Assembly (NCBI GenBank): GCA_964563755.1
Contig: CAZLYC010000012.1
Span: 1 to 58,810, forward strand
Direction: 5' to 3'
Length of the DNA stretch: 58,810 bases
DNA from: JABMQF01 sp964563755
GTDB taxonomy: Archaea; Nanobdellota; Nanobdellia; Woesearchaeales; UBA11576
Part shown: piece by piece, positions 55,620-58,810 of the stretch
Layout of the letters: the number at the start of each line of letters is the position of its first letter
Numbering within the stretch: position 1 is the first letter of the stretch
The notes under the pieces: model-generated
Seen by the model: only the letters and a program-made list of their open reading frames with translations
The model's database searches: none
What the model was told of the DNA's origin: nothing
Made by a program: the position numbers and the translations under genes

Positions 55620-56748
55620 AGATTACTACAAGATTCTTGGCGTAGAGAAGGACGCTCCAAGGGATGATATAAAGAAGGCATATAAGCGGCTTGCAAAGAA
55701 GTTTCATCCTGATATCAACAAGGAATTAGGTGCTGCAGAGAAGTTCAAGGAGATAAACGAGGCTGCTGCAGTGCTTGGCGATGATGAGAAGCGCGCGCAT
55801 TATGACCGTTACGGCACAGTAGATATGGGTGCAGGAGGTCCTGGTGCAGGTTTCGATTTCTCTGGTTTTAACACTGGAGGCGATTTTGATTTCGGCGACA
55901 TCTTTGAGAGCCTTTTCGCAGGAGGGCCTTTTGGAGGGTTTCATTCTTCAAGGAGACGTGGCCCTAGCAAAGGTTCTGACCTGCGTTATGACCTGGAGAT
56001 TGAGCTTGAGGATGCTGTCAATGGTGCTGAGAAGCATATCATTATTCCAAGATATGAGACGTGCCAGAAGTGCGGCGGTACAGGAGCAGCGTCTAAATCT
56101 TCGATAGTCACATGTCCTGATTGCAGAGGCACTGGCATGGTGACAAGGGCACAGAGGACTCCTTTCGGGATATTCCAGACATCTTCTACGTGCCGACGTT
56201 GTCATGGAGAGGGCAAGACAATAGAGGAGCCATGTGAAGATTGCGATGGTTCTGGGAGGGTTGAGGAAGAGCGCAAGATTAAGGTTGATGTGCCTGCGGG
56301 TGTCGAGTCAGGGACTACTTTACGTCTCTCAGGACAGGGAGAAGCAGGTGAGAAAGGTGCGCGTTCAGGTGACCTTTATGTTGTTATGCATGTTAGGGAC
56401 CACAAGGTGTTTGACAGGAAGAACAATGACCTGTTCATAGAGGTTCCGATATCTTTTGTTACAGCAGTCATTGGCGATACTATAGAGGTTCCGACAATAA
56501 AAGGAACTGCTAAGCTTCATATCCCTGCTGGGACCCAGTCAAACACGCTGTTCAAGATGAAAGAACTAGGAGTCCCTAACTTAAGAGGGTCAGGAATCGG
56601 TGACCAGTATGTTCGTGTTGTAGTGCATACGCCTAGCGATCTTAATTCAAAGCAGAAGGAGATTCTCAAGGATTTTGCGAAGTCTATGGGAGATAAGATA
56701 TCTCCTCAGAAAAGTTTCATAGATAAAGTGAAAGAAAAATTTGTTTAA
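55612..56748 (+). CDS. dnaJ: Chaperone DnaJ (Hsp40, type I)
   Basis: 378 residues. J domain with the HPD motif (KKFHPDINKE), Gly/Phe-rich linker (residues 70-115), four CxxCxGxG zinc repeats (CQKCGGTGA, CPDCRGTGM, CRRCHGEGK, CEDCDGSGR) and C-terminal peptide-binding domains. It delivers substrates to DnaK and triggers its ATPase. The ATG lies within the HD gene end, an 8-base overlap implying coupling. Cluster order is grpE, three accessory genes, dnaK, RNA, HD, dnaJ. Confidence 0.97.
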   Translation: MSKDYYKILGVEKDAPRDDIKKAYKRLAKKFHPDINKELGAAEKFKEINEAAAVLGDDEKRAHYDRYGTVDMGAGGPGAGFDFSGFNTGGDFDFGDIFESLFAGGPFGGFHSSRRRGPSKGSDLRYDLEIELEDAVNGAEKHIIIPRYETCQKCGGTGAASKSSIVTCPDCRGTGMVTRAQRTPFGIFQTSSTCRRCHGEGKTIEEPCEDCDGSGRVEEERKIKVDVPAGVESGTTLRLSGQGEAGEKGARSGDLYVVMHVRDHKVFDRKNNDLFIEVPISFVTAVIGDTIEVPTIKGTAKLHIPAGTQSNTLFKMKELGVPNLRGSGIGDQYVRVVVHTPSDLNSKQKEILKDFAKSMGDKISPQKSFIDKVKEKFV

Positions 56749-56753
56749 AGAAT

Positions 56754-57578
56754 TTAGACGCTGATTGCGTTCAGTTCTCCTGATTTCAATCCGCTTCCTT
56801 CAGGAGGCCAAAGCCCGAGGTAATGCTCCCAGAAGAACCAGCTCCCTTCCTCACCTTTTATCGTGAAGTTGGTCGGAAGGTCTATCTCGCCTCTTCGTGT
56901 CGCATCGACCTGCATATCAGTGAATGTTATTGTCCTCTTTGTATTGTCAGAGGTCTTTATCACGAGCTTCAGCGGATAGCCGTAGTATTCTTGCAGCCAT
57001 AACCTTGCGTCATTGCCTTCGTATTTGATGCTGAACACCTTGGCATAGTCATTACCGAGCATCTCTTCCTTCACGTATTCTGCTTTTGTTGCTTTGTAAA
57101 GCGTTTCCATAGGGTCTGATATGTAGTAATCATCAAACTCAGTATTCTCAAGCTCTTTGTCCAGGTTAGGCCTTGGGCAGTGATTTATGCTGCACTTCGA
57201 GAATGCATGCTTTGTTACTCTGTCAAGGAATATCTGGTCATATTTCGTGCCATCAGAGTATTTCTCAAGCTCTGGGAGGTCGACTCTTATGAATCGTCCG
57301 AACACATAGAATCTGTATTCATCAGCTCCATGAGTAGTATCTGTGATATTATATTTGTATGTGGCTATCTTTGACGCTCTCCTTAACAGTTCGTTGAAAT
57401 CTGTTATGTTTGTCTGGATTCCACGTTTTTCAACGACATCAACAGGCTGTTTTTCAGGCTCTGTCGTGTTCATTTCAGGCGTCACTGTTACGTTTGTCTG
57501 CGGGATGTCATTTTTGCATCCTGAAAGCGCAAACATACAAGCTAAAGACAGTATTAATAGTATATTCATGTGTTTCAT
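56754..57578 (-). CDS. Lipoprotein with a LolA-like beta domain
   Basis: 274 residues from MKHMNILLILSLACMFALSG; lipobox LSGC. After a Thr/Pro-rich linker, residues 45-270 are beta-rich (YKYNITDTTHGADEYRFYVF, RLWLQEYYGYPLKLVIK, TITFTDMQVD), like LolA/LppX-type lipid-binding half-barrels, but this is a fold-level guess. TTATTTAAAC 26 bases before the ATG at 57578 supports this start over an upstream TTG at 57599. Surface-anchored; ligand unknown. Its end is five bases from the dnaJ stop. Confidence 0.72.
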   Translation of the reverse strand: MKHMNILLILSLACMFALSGCKNDIPQTNVTVTPEMNTTEPEKQPVDVVEKRGIQTNITDFNELLRRASKIATYKYNITDTTHGADEYRFYVFGRFIRVDLPELEKYSDGTKYDQIFLDRVTKHAFSKCSINHCPRPNLDKELENTEFDDYYISDPMETLYKATKAEYVKEEMLGNDYAKVFSIKYEGNDARLWLQEYYGYPLKLVIKTSDNTKRTITFTDMQVDATRRGEIDLPTNFTIKGEEGSWFFWEHYLGLWPPEGSGLKSGELNAISV

Positions 57579-57775
57579 GGTGTTTTTGGCTGGTTTCAAG
57601 AAGTTTAAATAAATTTCTATGCCTTTAAAAGCACTAGAAGCATCATCTATGCGGTTTTAAGTGATATTTCGCCTTTTTTGTAGTTATATTTATAAATAAG
57701 TGTTTTTTTTTAATGTATTATCAACATAACTGAGAAAGATAACTTTTTCTTTTATGTATAGAGGAGGAACGTAAA

Positions 57776-57949
57776 ATGGTAGATTTCAGAGGAGGCGGCG
57801 GTTTCAGACGAGACTTTGGTCCGCGTGAGATGCATAAGGCAACTTGTTCTGAGTGCGGCAACGAATGCGAAGTTCCATTCAAGCCTACAGAAGGCAAGCC
57901 AGTTTATTGCAAAGAGTGCTATTCCAAGAGGAAGAAGCCTAATTTTTGA
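57776..57949 (+). CDS. Small CxxC zinc protein (DPANN/CPR type)
   Basis: 57 residues: a Gly/Arg-rich start (MVDFRGGGGFRRDFG), then CSECGNECEVPFKPTEGKPV, YCKECYSKRKKPNF. The two Cys pairs and the VPFKPxxGKPVYC core define a small zinc domain that is frequent in DPANN archaea and CPR bacteria and of unknown role, likely nucleic-acid binding given the RGG-like start. GAGGAGG before ATG is an excellent ribosome binding site; TATA-like TTTATAAATA at 57690. Confidence 0.85.
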   Translation: MVDFRGGGGFRRDFGPREMHKATCSECGNECEVPFKPTEGKPVYCKECYSKRKKPNF

Positions 57950-58039
57950 TTAGAGAGATTTTTTCTCTCTTATTTTTTTATTTTTATTTCTGCTCAGTTT
58001 CTAACAAATCTTAAATAAGACTCTGCAATTTTGTGCATC

Positions 58040-58807
58040 ATGATAAGGAACTCTTTCATATTTCTTGATCGTATAAGTCACAATACTGAGAAGAAAATCT
58101 GGCAGCAGGGGATAACAGACTGGAGCTCTTTTTCTGATGCGAAGCAAGTTGATGGGATATCGCAGTTGAGGAAGGGTTACTATGACCGAAAGATTGCGGA
58201 AGCCAGCAAGGAATTGGCAGATAATAACTCTGCTTATTTCTCAAAAGTGCTCCCAAAGTCAGATGTCTGGAGGATTTATAATCATTTTTCTGATGACTGC
58301 CTGTTCCTGGATATAGAGACAACAGGATATTATGGGGACATAACTGTCATTGGCATGTATGATGGGCATGATGTCATGACTCTTGTGAAGAATGAAGGGC
58401 TTACAAAGGATAATCTGAAAGGTATCATTTCAAGATACAAGATGCTTGTGACTTTCAATGGTCTTTCTTTTGATGTTCCTGTGATAAACAAATACTTCGG
58501 TGGAGCTGTGCCTGACATTCCTCATCTTGATCTGCGTTTTCCTCTTGCAAGACTGGGATTCAAGGGTGGGTTGAAGAGCATAGAGCGTCAGATGGAAATA
58601 CATAGAAGTGAATCGACAAAAGAACTTTCAGGAGAGGACGCTGTGCATCTCTGGCATGAGTACATGAAGACGGGCAACAGGGAGAAGCTCAATCTTCTCG
58701 TAGAGTATAATACTGAGGACATCCTGAATCTCAAGCCTCTTGCAGAATTTGTTTCAAAGGAGATGAAAAAGAATCTCGCAGGATATTTCAGAAAATCTGT
58801 TCTTTGA
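58040..58807 (+). CDS. YprB-like RNase H-fold 3'-5' exonuclease
   Basis: 255 residues. The exonuclease motifs are CLFLDIETTGYYGDITVIG (Exo I, Asp and Glu), LVTFNGLSFDVPVI (Exo II) and LVEYNTEDILNLKPL (Exo III, Tyr and Asp); LDLRFPLARLGFKGGLKSIE lies between, as in YprB. It probably trims DNA or RNA 3' ends in repair. TCTTAAATAAG 26 bases before the ATG at 58040 supports a leaderless start. The stop is complete, three bases before the window end. Confidence 0.85.
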   Translation: MIRNSFIFLDRISHNTEKKIWQQGITDWSSFSDAKQVDGISQLRKGYYDRKIAEASKELADNNSAYFSKVLPKSDVWRIYNHFSDDCLFLDIETTGYYGDITVIGMYDGHDVMTLVKNEGLTKDNLKGIISRYKMLVTFNGLSFDVPVINKYFGGAVPDIPHLDLRFPLARLGFKGGLKSIERQMEIHRSESTKELSGEDAVHLWHEYMKTGNREKLNLLVEYNTEDILNLKPLAEFVSKEMKKNLAGYFRKSVL

Positions 58808-58810
58808 TTT

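Overview
The window is a gene-dense stretch of an archaeal chromosome. Archaeal markers are ribosomal proteins S15 and L11 of the archaeal type, Spt5 and SecE, diphthine synthase, a GEK1-type D-aminoacyl-tRNA deacylase, Elp3, a beta-CASP RNA nuclease, two FtsZ paralogues, a TrmB regulator, and a tRNA-Gln whose intron fits the archaeal bulge-helix-bulge rule. Many lipoproteins, tiny zinc-ribbon proteins and orphan membrane proteins suggest a DPANN archaeon, possibly Woesearchaeota-like; that placement is inference. Transcription signals are consistent: many isolated or first genes have an A/T-rich TATA box 25-28 nt before the start codon (leaderless), while genes inside operons have GGTGA or GGAGG ribosome binding sites.

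Layout. Bases 1-3182 (minus strand) hold a MoxR-type AAA+ ATPase followed by two proteins that share an N-terminal module of about 40 residues but differ behind it: one has a solenoid-like repeat, the other leucine-rich repeats running off the left edge. Bases 3183-10810 hold small proteins, a SWIM zinc finger/HD pair, an XPD/DinG-like helicase, a winged-helix regulator with a possible operator, S15, the intron-containing tRNA-Gln and dphB. Bases 10811-16139 hold one ftsZ with structured flanks, a nitroreductase, a candidate structured RNA, ATP-dependent DNA ligase and a coiled-coil protein. Bases 16072-19365 are surface proteins. Bases 19615-23274 hold an FKBP isomerase and the conserved ftsZ1-secE-spt5-rpl11 cluster.

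Bases 23424-34337 are mixed: a toxin-antitoxin pair with a perfect 20-bp operator, a second candidate RNA, a HAD phosphatase, a membrane methyltransferase-like protein, a metallophosphoesterase strikingly like the RNA lariat debranching enzyme Dbr1, an RMD1-like protein, dtdA, lipoproteins, a SpoIIM-like membrane protein, and an AbrB-like gene behind a 54-bp tandem repeat that is coupled to a beta-CASP nuclease. Bases 34402-40347 hold two tandem paralogous membrane proteins abutting a calcium-type P-ATPase. Bases 40396-50666 hold a VUT transporter divergent from TrmB, elp3, an AsnC-asnA divergon, a methyltransferase, a ureohydrolase, a nuclease-like protein and membrane proteins. Bases 50663-56748 are a heat-shock region: a divergent regulator, operator, grpE, three accessory genes, dnaK, a structured RNA, an HD protein and dnaJ. 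The right end holds a lipoprotein, a small zinc protein and an RNase H-like exonuclease.

The most promising undescribed items are: (1) two copies of an 87-98 nt structured RNA (13573-13670 and 54960-55046) whose closing stem shows two compensatory changes and whose internal elements are shared; (2) the D-arm intron in tRNA-Gln; (3) the Dbr1-like enzyme; and (4) the MoxR module with its shared N-terminal tag. No rRNA, CRISPR array, insertion sequence or replication origin was recognised.
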